Below are positions 40,703 to 49,631 of a stretch of DNA of 51,122 nt, piece after piece (the first letter of the stretch is position 1; the number at the start of each line of letters is the position of its first letter). The notes beneath the pieces are model-generated. The model saw nothing but the letters and a program-made list of their open reading frames with translations. It searched no databases and had not been told where the DNA came from. Origin of the DNA: Selenomonas bovis DSM 23594 (lineage in GTDB: Bacteria > Bacillota > Negativicutes > Selenomonadales > Selenomonadaceae); the NCBI RefSeq assembly GCF_000381005.1, contig NZ_KB908396.1, forward strand, positions 1-51,122, written 5' to 3'. Made by a program: the position numbers and the translations under genes.

Positions 40703-42328
40703 TCAGGCCTCTTTTTTGTCAAACGGCACGTGGTTCAACAAAAGATCAGGATTATTATCCGTAATCCAGCCAAGCGCCCATTCATTGTTTACGAGCAGCA
40801 CGGGATTCTGGTGCCGGTCGTAGACGAACATGCCGCGATCCGCGCCTTTGAGGCTCGCGGGCGTTACCTCGCGGCCATCCTCGAAGGCCAGCCAGCGCGC
40901 GACCTCATATGGCTGCATCTGCATGATGATATCGACATTATATTCGTTCTTCAGACGGTATTCGAGCACCTCGAACTGCAGCGTGCCAACCGTACCGACG
41001 ATATACGACTCCATGCCCGCGCCGGCCTGCTGGAAGAGCTGTATGGCGCCCTCCTGCGTGAGCTGCTCCATTCCCTTGACGAACTGCTTGCGCTTCATCG
41101 TATCCTTCGCCTGCACGCGCGCGAACTTTTCGGGCGGGAACACGGGGAAATCCGCATACTTGAACTTATGGTGCTCATCGCAGATCGTATCCCCGATGCC
41201 GAAGATACCCGGATCGAAAAGTCCGACGATATCGCCCGGATACGCCGTATCGATGATCTGCCGATCCTGCGCGAGGAACTGCTGCGGCTGCGCGAGCTTG
41301 ATGAGTTTATCCGAACGCTCGTGCCAGACACTCATGTTCCGCTCGAATTTCCCGGAGCAGATGCGGATGAACGCGAGGCGGTCACGGTGCGCCGGGTTCA
41401 TGTTCGCCTGGATCTTGAATACGAAGCCGGAAAATTTCTCGTCATCCGGCGCGATGAGCCCGTCGCTCGACGGACGCGGCTGCGGCGTCGGCGCCATGCG
41501 GATATACCCTTCGAGGAAGTCCTGCACGCCGAAATTCGTCATAGCCGAGCCGAAGAACATCGGCGTGAGCTCGCCCGCATTGACCTTCTCCATATCGAAC
41601 GGTTCACCGGCCTCGTCGAGCAAATCGATATCATCCTTGAGCGCTTGGAAATTCTCCTCGCCGATGCGCGCGATGACCGCTGGGTCATCCGGTTCATAAA
41701 CATCAGCGATACGCGCCTGCTGCCCGTGGCTCGTATCAGCCGCGAAAAGCAGCACCTTTTTGTTGCGGCGGTCATAGACGCCGAGATATTGGCCATCCTG
41801 GCCAATCGGCCAATTCATCGGATAGGAACGAATACCGAGCACATTCTCGATTTCATCCATGATATCAATGGGCGCCTTACCGTAATGGTCGAGCTTGTTC
41901 ACGAACGTGAAAATCGGAATACCGCGCTCACTGCAGACTTTGAAGAGCTTCTTCGTCTGCGCCTCGACGCCCTTCGCAACGTCGATGACCATGACCGCGC
42001 TGTCAACGGCCATGAGCGTACGATACGTATCCTCACTGAAATCCTGATGGCCCGGCGTATCGAGGATATTGATCCGACAGCCGTCATAATCAAACTGGAG
42101 CACCGAACTCGTGACCGAGATACCGCGCTGCTTCTCGATCTCCATCCAGTCAGACACCGCATGACGCTGCGTCTTGCGCGACTTGATGGAGCCCGCGAGA
42201 TGGATTGCGCCGCCATAGAGCAGAAGTTTCTCCGTGAGCGTCGTCTTACCGGCGTCCGGATGAGAAATAATCGCGAAGGTACGTCGCTTCTCGATTTCCC
42301 GGCGAAGTTCTTCTTGTAATTCTGACAA
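40703..42328 (-). CDS. prfC: Peptide chain release factor 3
   Basis: This translational GTPase (541 aa) removes RF1/RF2 from the ribosome after termination. The G domain has SHPDAGKTTLTEKLL (G1), a G2 threonine in QRGISVTSS, LDTPGHQDFSEDT (G3) and NKLDHYGK (G4). Domains II and III follow with RF3-type AFIRICSGKFERNM and LAFEDGREV. Start: a GGAGG site is followed by TTG (42,328), giving MSELQEELRREI; an ATG between them is out of frame. It is divergent from the nitroreductase gene. Confidence 0.93.
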   Translation of the reverse strand: MSELQEELRREIEKRRTFAIISHPDAGKTTLTEKLLLYGGAIHLAGSIKSRKTQRHAVSDWMEIEKQRGISVTSSVLQFDYDGCRINILDTPGHQDFSEDTYRTLMAVDSAVMVIDVAKGVEAQTKKLFKVCSERGIPIFTFVNKLDHYGKAPIDIMDEIENVLGIRSYPMNWPIGQDGQYLGVYDRRNKKVLLFAADTSHGQQARIADVYEPDDPAVIARIGEENFQALKDDIDLLDEAGEPFDMEKVNAGELTPMFFGSAMTNFGVQDFLEGYIRMAPTPQPRPSSDGLIAPDDEKFSGFVFKIQANMNPAHRDRLAFIRICSGKFERNMSVWHERSDKLIKLAQPQQFLAQDRQIIDTAYPGDIVGLFDPGIFGIGDTICDEHHKFKYADFPVFPPEKFARVQAKDTMKRKQFVKGMEQLTQEGAIQLFQQAGAGMESYIVGTVGTLQFEVLEYRLKNEYNVDIIMQMQPYEVARWLAFEDGREVTPASLKGADRGMFVYDRHQNPVLLVNNEWALGWITDNNPDLLLNHVPFDKKEA

Positions 42329-42453
42329 AATGCATTCCTCCAAAATACAATCCAGGGAAGTGCGTCCCTCCCACGCCTATTTTTGCGCTTTTCCTCTACT
42401 TCCGATATAATGGACACAGACGTTCATCACAGCAGCAAGAAGGAGGAATCACC

Positions 42454-42984
42454 ATGTCCGATCTGTTCCAGGAATTCGTCAAGCGCCGCAGCATCCGCCG
42501 CTATACGGAGGAGCCCATCGCAGATGACCTGCTCCGCCGCATTCTCGCCGTCGGTCTCATGTCGGCCTCGGGAAAATCAAAATTCCCCTGGCAATTCATC
42601 GTCGTGTGCGACCGCGCCATGCTCGAAAAACTCAGCGGCTGCCGCATAGGCGTCGCCAAAATGCTGGCGAAAGCCGCCTGCGCCGTCATCGTCATCGGTG
42701 ACAAGACCATCACGGACACCGTCATCGAAGACTGCACGATCGCCGCGATCAACATGCACCTCGAGGCGAGCTCGCTCGGGCTCGGCAGCTGCTATATCCA
42801 AGGACGCGGCCGCGAGGCGGAGGATGGACGCACCACCGAAGACTTCGTGCGCTCCCTGCTCGGTTTTCCTGAGAAATACCAGCTGCAGGCCATCCTCTCC
42901 CTTGGACATCCGCTCAAAGAAGCGCGCCCGCACGATGTCGAAAAGCTCGACTGGAGCAAGGTGCACAACGAAAATTTCCAATGA
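42454..42984 (+). CDS. Nitroreductase-family protein
   Basis: The 176-aa protein is a small FMN-dependent nitroreductase. It begins with the family signature KRRSIRRYTEEPI (flavin phosphate binding), then SASGKSKFPWQFIVV, and GSCYIQGRG near the C-terminal half; the SLGHP segment marks the end of the fold. It should act as a dimer using NAD(P)H on quinones or nitro compounds, but the natural substrate is unknown. AGGAGG lies 7 bases before the ATG. It is a single-gene unit with its own terminator. Confidence 0.85.
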   Translation: MSDLFQEFVKRRSIRRYTEEPIADDLLRRILAVGLMSASGKSKFPWQFIVVCDRAMLEKLSGCRIGVAKMLAKAACAVIVIGDKTITDTVIEDCTIAAINMHLEASSLGLGSCYIQGRGREAEDGRTTEDFVRSLLGFPEKYQLQAILSLGHPLKEARPHDVEKLDWSKVHNENFQ

Positions 42985-43021
42985 TGTCCTGTCGGATCTA
43001 AGGAACGCTCCTTCCTCTCCT

Positions 43022-43052
43022 GCCGGCCTCCGCACGGAGGTCGGCTCTTTCT
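43022..43052 (+). terminator. Terminator between convergent genes
   Basis: A 10-bp stem (43,022-43,031 with 43,036-43,045, one G-T pair) and GCAC loop are followed by TCTTTCT. It closes the nitroreductase unit and may also serve the leftward peptidase-like gene ending at 43,055. Confidence 0.75.
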
Positions 43053-43054
43053 AG

Positions 43055-43684
43055 TTAGATGAAATATTCTATCGTGTCAGCCGCTGTCCGTTTCGTCTGC
43101 TCATTGAAGAGCAACACAGCCTCCCGATCCTCGATGGTGCCAAGCGCGTAATTCGAGCAATTTTCACACTCAAAACAGGAAAACGGCACGACGCGATTAT
43201 ACGCAAACGGATGGGCGAGCGTGAGCTCGATCCCCGTCCCGGAAAATTCCTGACTGTCTGCGGGAACGTACCACGGATCGAAAAGCTCGATACCATGCTC
43301 CGTCACGCCGGTAAAAAGCGTGTAATGCTCCACCTCGTAAAACAGCCGCACCACAGCCACACCGCCGCGATGCAATGCATCCAAGACACGGCTTTCCGGC
43401 CGCACGGAAACAGCCTGCCCTGAGAGATAAATGCTCGAGAGCGGCAGCGACGTCGCCTGACCGTAGCCGTCGAGCCAGTTCGCGAGAAACATCATCGCCA
43501 TGCGGGAGGTTCCCGCCTTGCAGGGGGCACCGCCCTTGCCGTAGCAGTCGAGCGAGTAGAGCATGACGTTGCGGATGAGCTCAGGCGGGATCTCCTCCCG
43601 CTCAAAGAGATAGCTTACGGCATTGAGCATCGTCGTCGGCCCGCAGTCATACTCAGAGAGCTGATAATGCAGCGGGTTCTTCAT
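43055..43684 (-). CDS. C39-like papain-fold protein, cytoplasmic
   Basis: The 209-aa protein looks like a peptidase C39-family papain fold: the nucleophile region is QLSEYDCGPTTMLNAVSYL (Cys near residue 14), the histidine is in VEHYTLFTGV and the aspartate in FDPWY. It has no signal peptide, no ABC transporter domain and no bacteriocin genes around it. A cysteine cluster CFECENCSNY near residue 170 is unusual and might bind metal. Its ATG overlaps the xth stop (ATGA). It may be a peptidase or amide hydrolase; the substrate is unknown. Confidence 0.7.
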   Translation of the reverse strand: MKNPLHYQLSEYDCGPTTMLNAVSYLFEREEIPPELIRNVMLYSLDCYGKGGAPCKAGTSRMAMMFLANWLDGYGQATSLPLSSIYLSGQAVSVRPESRVLDALHRGGVAVVRLFYEVEHYTLFTGVTEHGIELFDPWYVPADSQEFSGTGIELTLAHPFAYNRVVPFSCFECENCSNYALGTIEDREAVLLFNEQTKRTAADTIEYFI

Positions 43685-44436
43685 AACCGGATCTCCAATC
43701 CCACGGGGCAGTGGTCGCTGCCAAAAACCTCATTGTGGATAGTCGCATCGACAATGGCACCGCGCAGTCTCTCTGACGCCACGAAATAATCGATGCGCCA
43801 GCCTGCATTCGTGAGACGTGCCTTGCGCAGATACGACCACCAGGTATAAATGCCCGCGCGCTCCGGATAGAGCGTGCGGAAAGTATCGAGGAAGCCCGCC
43901 TTCAGGAGCTCCGTAAACTTCGCGCGCTCCTCGTCCGTAAAACCGGCGTTATGATGATTCGTCTTGGGATTCTTGAGGTCGATCTCCTCGTGCGCGACAT
44001 TGAGGTCGCCGCAGACGATGACCGGCTTCTTCGCGTCAAGCATCAGCAGATAGGCGCGGAACGCATCCTCCCAGGTCATGCGATAGGCGAGCCGCTCCAG
44101 CTGCCGTTTGGAGTTCGGCGTGTAGACCGTCACAAAATAAAAAGACGGGAACTCCAGGGTAATCACACGTCCCTCACGATCATGTTCCTCGCTGCCGATG
44201 CCGCAGGTGACGGCAAGCGGCTCGAGACGCGAGAAGACCGCTGTGCCGGAATACCCCTTTTTCTCCGCACTGTTCCAATACTGCCGATAGCCTGGCAGGT
44301 CGAGGATTGCCTGATCCGGTTGCATCTTCGTCTCCTGCAGCGCGAAGATATCCGCATCGAGCATGCGGAAAGACTCCATGAATCCCTTTTTCAGGCAGGC
44401 GCGCAGGCCGTTGACATTCCAGGAGATCAGTTTCAT
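43681..44436 (-). CDS. xth: Exodeoxyribonuclease III (AP endonuclease)
   Basis: The 251-aa enzyme repairs abasic sites and trims 3' ends. The endonuclease/exonuclease/phosphatase motifs are all present: ISWNVNGLRA, LQETKMQ (metal-binding Glu), VYTPNS, CGDLNVAHEEIDL, and the final SDHCPVGLEI catalytic His. Length is normal for ExoA-type enzymes. It overlaps both neighbours by ATGA, joining orf292, xth and the C39-like gene in one tight operon. Confidence 0.95.
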   Translation of the reverse strand: MKLISWNVNGLRACLKKGFMESFRMLDADIFALQETKMQPDQAILDLPGYRQYWNSAEKKGYSGTAVFSRLEPLAVTCGIGSEEHDREGRVITLEFPSFYFVTVYTPNSKRQLERLAYRMTWEDAFRAYLLMLDAKKPVIVCGDLNVAHEEIDLKNPKTNHHNAGFTDEERAKFTELLKAGFLDTFRTLYPERAGIYTWWSYLRKARLTNAGWRIDYFVASERLRGAIVDATIHNEVFGSDHCPVGLEIRL

Positions 44437-45311
44437 CTTGCTTCCTCCCCGTCCTCTTTCTCTACCTGGTGCTGCGCCACAGGAACTGTCAGCGTTGCCG
44501 CAGACGGCGCCTGCGGCGTATTCTGCAGCAGCTCGCTCTTGACATCATAAGTGAGCACCGTAATCTCCCGCAGGAGCGCACGCAGACATTCCGGCCATGT
44601 GCTGCGCACGCCGAAGATCAGCTGACGCTCCTCTCCCGTACGGCGCATGAGACGGAGTTCGAGACGCTCTCCATCCCTCTCGCTAAAGCGTCCGCCCGGC
44701 TGCTCCGGCAATGCGGAGAGCGCGGAGAGCGAAGCGTCGACGCGCTTCAGCAGCAGCGGCACGTTGCGCACGGAGTCAAACGCATGACGCTCCGTACCGA
44801 ATCCCTGCTTGTGGCGCGTAAGGATCAGGATATGCTTGCCGCGGTTCACGACCAGTTTCTCGACCAGCGTGCCGCCGGACTGACGCGGCGCGTAAACGTT
44901 CCCCGGCACGGGAGCAAGCGCCCCCTCATAAAGGAGCTGGAGTACCTCGACCTGATTCACCTTCGGCAGGGCAAGTCCCGGCAGCTCGTTCATCACATCG
45001 ACAAACGCCGCCCAATTTTCCGGATAGGCATTGCCCTTGATGACGCGGCGCACGCCGCCATCGGAAAGCGAAAGCTGCCAAGGGCTCACCGCATCCTCAG
45101 GTGATTCAGCGCGATACGACTTCTTCCATTGGGAAAGATGCACGCGCTCCAGACGACGCAGGAAGCGGCGTCCATTTTCCAGAGGCCGCCAGGAGGGGCC
45201 GCCAGCGAGAGCCTCACCATGCCAGCAGGCAAAAAAGACCTGACGTCCACGCACCACGACGGCAGCGGCAAGCGCCTGCTCCTCCATCTCGAAATTCAAC
45301 CGTTCCAGCAA
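44433..45311 (-). CDS. 292-aa protein upstream of xth, unknown function
   Basis: The gene likely starts at a TTG (MLERLNFEM) preceded by AGGAGG at about 8 bases; an ATG eight codons later is the alternative. The protein is soluble, rich in Arg and Leu, with VVVRGRQVFFACWHGEAL near the N-terminus, EVLQLLYEGALAP centrally and an acidic tail after a Pro/Ala stretch. I find no catalytic motif or known domain. It overlaps xth by ATGA, so a link to DNA repair is possible but unproven. Its upstream region is shared with the divergent U32 gene. Confidence 0.7.
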   Translation of the reverse strand: MLERLNFEMEEQALAAAVVVRGRQVFFACWHGEALAGGPSWRPLENGRRFLRRLERVHLSQWKKSYRAESPEDAVSPWQLSLSDGGVRRVIKGNAYPENWAAFVDVMNELPGLALPKVNQVEVLQLLYEGALAPVPGNVYAPRQSGGTLVEKLVVNRGKHILILTRHKQGFGTERHAFDSVRNVPLLLKRVDASLSALSALPEQPGGRFSERDGERLELRLMRRTGEERQLIFGVRSTWPECLRALLREITVLTYDVKSELLQNTPQAPSAATLTVPVAQHQVEKEDGEEAR

Positions 45312-45425
45312 TCTGCTTCCTCCTCATGTCCGCGTACGGGAAACTCGTATCTCTCACGGTTCCCATAGATAATTTTCATCATACTACACTTACTGGCTTT
45401 AAGCAAGACATGCCGTGGGATTCTA

Positions 45426-45454
45426 TTGCTCGCAACGTCCATTCCTGATATACT
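45426..45454 (+). promoter_or_regulatory. Promoter of the U32 gene
   Basis: TTGCTC (45,426-45,431) and TATACT (45,449-45,454) are 17 bases apart and face the gene beginning at 45,536. Confidence 0.65.
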
Positions 45455-45535
45455 TGAGGGAGCAACCAGGCGGGCGTCGTCACGAAAATCTGGCACGCTG
45501 CCGCAATCACTACAAGAAAAGAGGTTCCTTTTTCT

Positions 45536-47491
45536 ATGATATTGACGCGAAAATCCGTAGAGCTTCTGGCGCCTGCCGGCACCTGGGACGCACTCGTCGC
45601 CGACGTGGAGTCCGGTGCCGATGCCGTCTACCTCGGCGGCAAGCATTTCAACATGCGCATGCACGAGGGCGATTTCAATTTTGATGACGCCGCGCTCAAG
45701 AAGGCCATCGACTACGCGCACGCGCATGACGTGCGTCTCTACATCACGCTCAACAACCTCATCAGCGACGAGGAATTACCCGCTCTGAAAGAATATCTCC
45801 AGTATTTGGAAGAAATCCAGCCAGACGCTTTGCTCGTGCAGGACTTCGCCGTGCTCGAACTCGTACATGAGATGGGCATCACCATCCCGCTGCACACCTC
45901 CGTCATGATGAACACGCACAACGAGCACGCCATTGAGAAGCTCAAGGAGTACGGCATTACGCGCATCGTCGTCGGCCGCGAGATGACGCTTTCCGAGCTC
46001 GCACTTTTCCGTGCGCGCACAGGCATCGAGGTCGAATACTTCATGCATGGCGACATGTGCATCTCCGAGAGCGGCCAGTGCATCCACTCCGGCGTCGTCT
46101 TCGGTCAGAGCGGCAACCGCGGTCGCTGCCTCAAGCCCTGCCGCTGGGCCTATGAGCTCATCGACGAGAAGAGCGGCAAGCGTCTCGACGAAGGCGGCCC
46201 CGGCCCCTACAAGCTCGCGCTCAAAGATATGTGCATGTACCGCGCGATTCCGGAACTCATCCAGGCGGGCGTCTTCTCCTTCAAGATCGAGGGCCGCATG
46301 CGCCCCGCCCCTTTCCTGCGCCGCATCGTCTCGACCTACCGCGCGGCCATCGACGCCTACATCGCCGACCCCACGGGCTATGCGACGGATGAGGAGGGCT
46401 GGAAGCAGCTCTATGAGAACCGCGCGCGCGATTTCACGACGACCTTTGCCTTCGGCCAGCCGACTGCTAAGGACATCGGATTCGACGGCACGCGCGAGCC
46501 ACGCTTCTTCTCTGAGGCAGTGAAGGAAGCCGGTTTCCAGGACGATATCCTCAAACAGGAACGCCCCATCCAGAAGGAAAACGCATCGCATCGCACCCTC
46601 GCCGTGCGCGTCGGCACGCCGGCAGCGGCAAAAGCCGCCGTCGATGCGGGAGCCGACGTCGTCTACGTCGGCGGCGAGGCCTTCCGCCCGCAGCGTCCGT
46701 GGCGCCTCACGGACTACGCGGAGGTCCTTGCCTACGCGCAGGAGCGAAACGTACGTGTCGTGCTCAACACGCCGCGCACGACCATGCGCCGTGAATGTGG
46801 TGAGCTCGAGCAGCTCATCTCCTCGATCCGCGATTGGAAGCAGCAGCCCGCGGGCATCATGGTCAGCAACCTCGGCGCGCTCAAGCTCGCGCAGTCGCTT
46901 ACGAACCTCCCCGTGCAGGCCGACCTCTCCTTCAACCTCTTCAACCATCTCGCGACCGTCTTCATGAAGGATAACGGCATCACGCAGGCCTGTGCCTCCC
47001 TCGAGCTTTCCTTCGAGCAGCTGCGCGAGATCGTCGAAAATGCCGTGCTGCCCATCGAGGTCGTCATCCACGGCGGCTACGAATCCATGATCTGCGACCA
47101 TAATTTCCCGGCGATGAGCCTGCCGGCTTACAACGAGCTCAACGAGCCGGAGCTGATGGACCGCCACTACGCCCTGCGTGACAAGGCGGGCGAGATCCAC
47201 CGCATCCGCATCGACCAATTCGGACGCAACCATATCTATTTCGCCAAGGATCTCTGCCTCTATCCGTACCTTGCGAAATTCAACGGCATCGCCTCCTACC
47301 GCATCGAAGCACAGGATGAGACGCCCGCTGCTACCGCAATGCTGACGAAGATCTACCGCAAGGCGCTCGACCGCCTCGCAGCGGGCGATGCTTCCTTCGA
47401 CGAACATGAGTTCAAGACGCTGCAGGAGAACGCGCCGCGCGGCCTCGGCATCGGCACCTACCGGTTCCGCGAATCCCGCAATTCCATCTGA
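45536..47491 (+). CDS. Peptidase U32-family protein
   Basis: The 651-aa protein carries the U32 barrel (ELLAPAGTWDALVADVESGADAVYLGG is the start, MHGDMCISESGQC and GNRGRCLKPCR hold the conserved cysteines). A second, shorter repeat of the same barrel follows from residue about 360 (VRVGTPAAAKAAVDAGADVVYVGG). Relatives such as RlhA and TrhP hydroxylate rRNA or tRNA using prephenate-dependent chemistry, so an RNA-modifying role is more likely than proteolysis. No partner gene decides this. The next gene is 25 bases away in the same GC-rich operon. Confidence 0.88.
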   Translation: MILTRKSVELLAPAGTWDALVADVESGADAVYLGGKHFNMRMHEGDFNFDDAALKKAIDYAHAHDVRLYITLNNLISDEELPALKEYLQYLEEIQPDALLVQDFAVLELVHEMGITIPLHTSVMMNTHNEHAIEKLKEYGITRIVVGREMTLSELALFRARTGIEVEYFMHGDMCISESGQCIHSGVVFGQSGNRGRCLKPCRWAYELIDEKSGKRLDEGGPGPYKLALKDMCMYRAIPELIQAGVFSFKIEGRMRPAPFLRRIVSTYRAAIDAYIADPTGYATDEEGWKQLYENRARDFTTTFAFGQPTAKDIGFDGTREPRFFSEAVKEAGFQDDILKQERPIQKENASHRTLAVRVGTPAAAKAAVDAGADVVYVGGEAFRPQRPWRLTDYAEVLAYAQERNVRVVLNTPRTTMRRECGELEQLISSIRDWKQQPAGIMVSNLGALKLAQSLTNLPVQADLSFNLFNHLATVFMKDNGITQACASLELSFEQLREIVENAVLPIEVVIHGGYESMICDHNFPAMSLPAYNELNEPELMDRHYALRDKAGEIHRIRIDQFGRNHIYFAKDLCLYPYLAKFNGIASYRIEAQDETPAATAMLTKIYRKALDRLAAGDASFDEHEFKTLQENAPRGLGIGTYRFRESRNSI

Positions 47492-47515
47492 CGCCATCAG
47501 GAAAGGAGCAACTGC

Positions 47516-48814
47516 ATGAACGCGAAAGCATACATCGGCCCCGCCGCCATCCTCGAAAAGAAAAAGAAATACATCATGCCCTGCCTTGCCCATTTCTACA
47601 AGGATCCCCAGGAGTTCGTCAAGGGCTCCATGCAATACCTCTGGGACAGCAACGGCAAAAAATACCTCGACTGCTACGCCGGCGTCTCCGTCATGAACTG
47701 CGGCCATGCGAACCCGGACATCGTCGGCCCTGCGACGGAGCAGGCAAAGACGCTGCAGCACGTCTGCAACATCTACCTCACGGAGAATTTCGTCAACCTC
47801 GCGGAACGCCTTGCCGCCGTCACGCCGGGCACGCTCCAGAAGAGCTTTTTCTGCTCCACAGGCTCTGAGGCCACGGAGGGCGCGCTGCTGCTCGCGGAGG
47901 TCGCGCGTGGCAACAGCGAGATCATCGCACTGCGCCAAGGCCTCCACGGCCGCACAAAACTCGGCATGAGCGTCACGGGACTCACGATGTGGCGCACGGC
48001 GCCGACACCTGTCGGCGGCATCCACTTCGCGCCGAATCCCTATTGCTACCGCTGTCCGCTCGGCAAGAAGCCGGACACCTGCGACCTCGCCTGCGCGAAT
48101 GCCGTCGAGGATCTCATCAAGACGGCGACCTCCGGCCATCCGGGTGCCTACATCGCCGAGACGATCCAGGGCAACGCCGGCATCGTCGTACCGCCGAAGG
48201 GATATTTCCAGCGCGTCAAGGAGATCCTCGACCAGTACGGCACGCCGCTCATCATCGACGAGGTACAGACGGGCTTCGCGCGCACGGGCAAGATGTTCGG
48301 CATCGAGCACTACGGCGTCACGCCTGACATCATGTGCATGGCCAAGGCGCTCGGCAACGGCTTCCCCATCTCCGCCTTCATTGCCAAGCCGGAGATTGCA
48401 GATACCTACACGCGTCCCGGCGCCTCGACGCTCGGCGGCAATCCCGTCTCCTCGACGGCAGGGCTCGCCGTGCTCGACTACATCGAGACACACGACCTCG
48501 CAGCGCGCGCAGAGTCCCTCGGCAAGACGTTGCGCGCAGGACTGCGCCGCCTGCAGGAGACGCACCCTGTGATCGGCGACGTGCGCGGTCTGGGCCTCAT
48601 GGACGGTGCAGAGTTCATTCACGCCGACGGCAGTCCCGCACCGGAGCTTCTCGACGATGTGCTCGAGGAGATGAAAGACCGCGGCTACATCATCGGCAAG
48701 AATGGCGTTGGCCGCAATGTCATGGCCTTCCAGCCGCCCCTCGTCATCACAGAGGAAAATCTCACCCAGGTGCTCGACGAGCTTGACTGCGTGCTCACGG
48801 CAAAGAAGCTCTGA
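47516..48814 (+). CDS. Class III PLP aminotransferase
   Basis: The 432-aa enzyme is of the class III (AGXT2/GABA aminotransferase-like) family. YLDCYAGVSVMNCGHANP and FFCSTGSEATEGALLLA bind the cofactor phosphate, IIDEVQTGFARTGKMF carries the Asp of PLP, and the lysine is in MCMAKALGNGFPIS. A cysteine cluster CYRCPLGKKPDTCDLAC is found in the AGXT2-like group. Substrate may be an omega-amino acid, beta-alanine or alanine-glyoxylate; it cannot be decided. AAAGGAG precedes the ATG. Confidence 0.88.
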   Translation: MNAKAYIGPAAILEKKKKYIMPCLAHFYKDPQEFVKGSMQYLWDSNGKKYLDCYAGVSVMNCGHANPDIVGPATEQAKTLQHVCNIYLTENFVNLAERLAAVTPGTLQKSFFCSTGSEATEGALLLAEVARGNSEIIALRQGLHGRTKLGMSVTGLTMWRTAPTPVGGIHFAPNPYCYRCPLGKKPDTCDLACANAVEDLIKTATSGHPGAYIAETIQGNAGIVVPPKGYFQRVKEILDQYGTPLIIDEVQTGFARTGKMFGIEHYGVTPDIMCMAKALGNGFPISAFIAKPEIADTYTRPGASTLGGNPVSSTAGLAVLDYIETHDLAARAESLGKTLRAGLRRLQETHPVIGDVRGLGLMDGAEFIHADGSPAPELLDDVLEEMKDRGYIIGKNGVGRNVMAFQPPLVITEENLTQVLDELDCVLTAKKL

Positions 48815-48900
48815 CAACGCGCAGAATCTATTTCGCGCCCAGTGTCAGACCTTGCCACGCCGCAGACGTGTATGACTGTATTTCAAAGGAGTGTTCTTCC

Positions 48901-49617
48901 ATGAAACGATATGCCTCCCTGTTCTTTGTTTTTGCCCTCGCTCTCTCCCTCCTCGTTCTGCCGCAGGAAACGCAGGCGGCGGAACAGCCTGCGCGACCGA
49001 CGCTCTCCGTCGAAGGCACCGGTGAGGCGAACGCCGCCCCCGACCAGGCGACTGTTGCCATCGGCATCACCACGCATGCGGCAGATGCGGCAAAGGCACA
49101 GAATGACAACGCCTGGACAGCCGCGCAGATCCAAAACGCCATCGCCGCGCTCGGCATCGACGCCAAAGACATCCAGACTCAGAACTATTCCTTCCGCCCG
49201 ACCTATCGCACGGAGGAAAACCGCCGCGGCGAGATCAACGGCTACACCGTCGACAACACGGTGCTCGTCTGCGTCCGCGACATCAAGCTCACGGGCAAGG
49301 TCGTTGACGCTGCGCTCTCGCATGGGGCGAATGAAATCTCTTCCCTGAGCTTCACGGCCTCCGATGCACGTGCCCTGCGCAAGGTGGCGCTCAAAAACGC
49401 CATTGCGGACGCGCGCGACAAAGCGGACATCATCGTCCAGGGGCTCGGCAAGCGCATCGTCGGCATCCAGACCGTCAGCGAAAACACCGGCTACCCGGAA
49501 ACACGCCGCTACGTCGGCAACATGATGCTGGCCGCTAAGGATGCCGCAACGCCGATCCAGCCAGGCAGCCTCACCCTCACCGCGAACGTCCACATCGACT
49601 TCCTGCTCAGCGACTGA
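48901..49617 (+). CDS. SIMPL-domain (DUF541) periplasmic protein
   Basis: The 238-aa protein begins with a signal peptide (MKRYASLFFVFALALSLLVL, cut near AEQPA) followed by the SIMPL/DUF541 fold: LSVEGTGEANAAPDQATVAIG, IQTQNYSFRPTY and GYTVDNTVLVCVRD, ending with LTANVHIDFLL. These proteins are exported and form ring-like assemblies in some cases; their task is not known and may involve stress. I start at MKRYAS, with AAGGAG 10 bases upstream. It sits 14 bases before an acyltransferase gene. Confidence 0.88.
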   Translation: MKRYASLFFVFALALSLLVLPQETQAAEQPARPTLSVEGTGEANAAPDQATVAIGITTHAADAAKAQNDNAWTAAQIQNAIAALGIDAKDIQTQNYSFRPTYRTEENRRGEINGYTVDNTVLVCVRDIKLTGKVVDAALSHGANEISSLSFTASDARALRKVALKNAIADARDKADIIVQGLGKRIVGIQTVSENTGYPETRRYVGNMMLAAKDAATPIQPGSLTLTANVHIDFLLSD

Positions 49618-49631
49618 AAGGGGCCTTCTCC

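Noticed and set aside
40730-42319. 529-codon frame opposite prfC
   Set aside because: It lies wholly antisense to a well-supported release factor gene and its composition is unlike a folded protein.
45776-48817. A 1013-codon open frame on the reverse strand across two genes
   Set aside because: It is antisense to the U32 and aminotransferase genes, whose strong G/C third-position bias removes stops on the other strand. The translation is low-complexity and has no motif.
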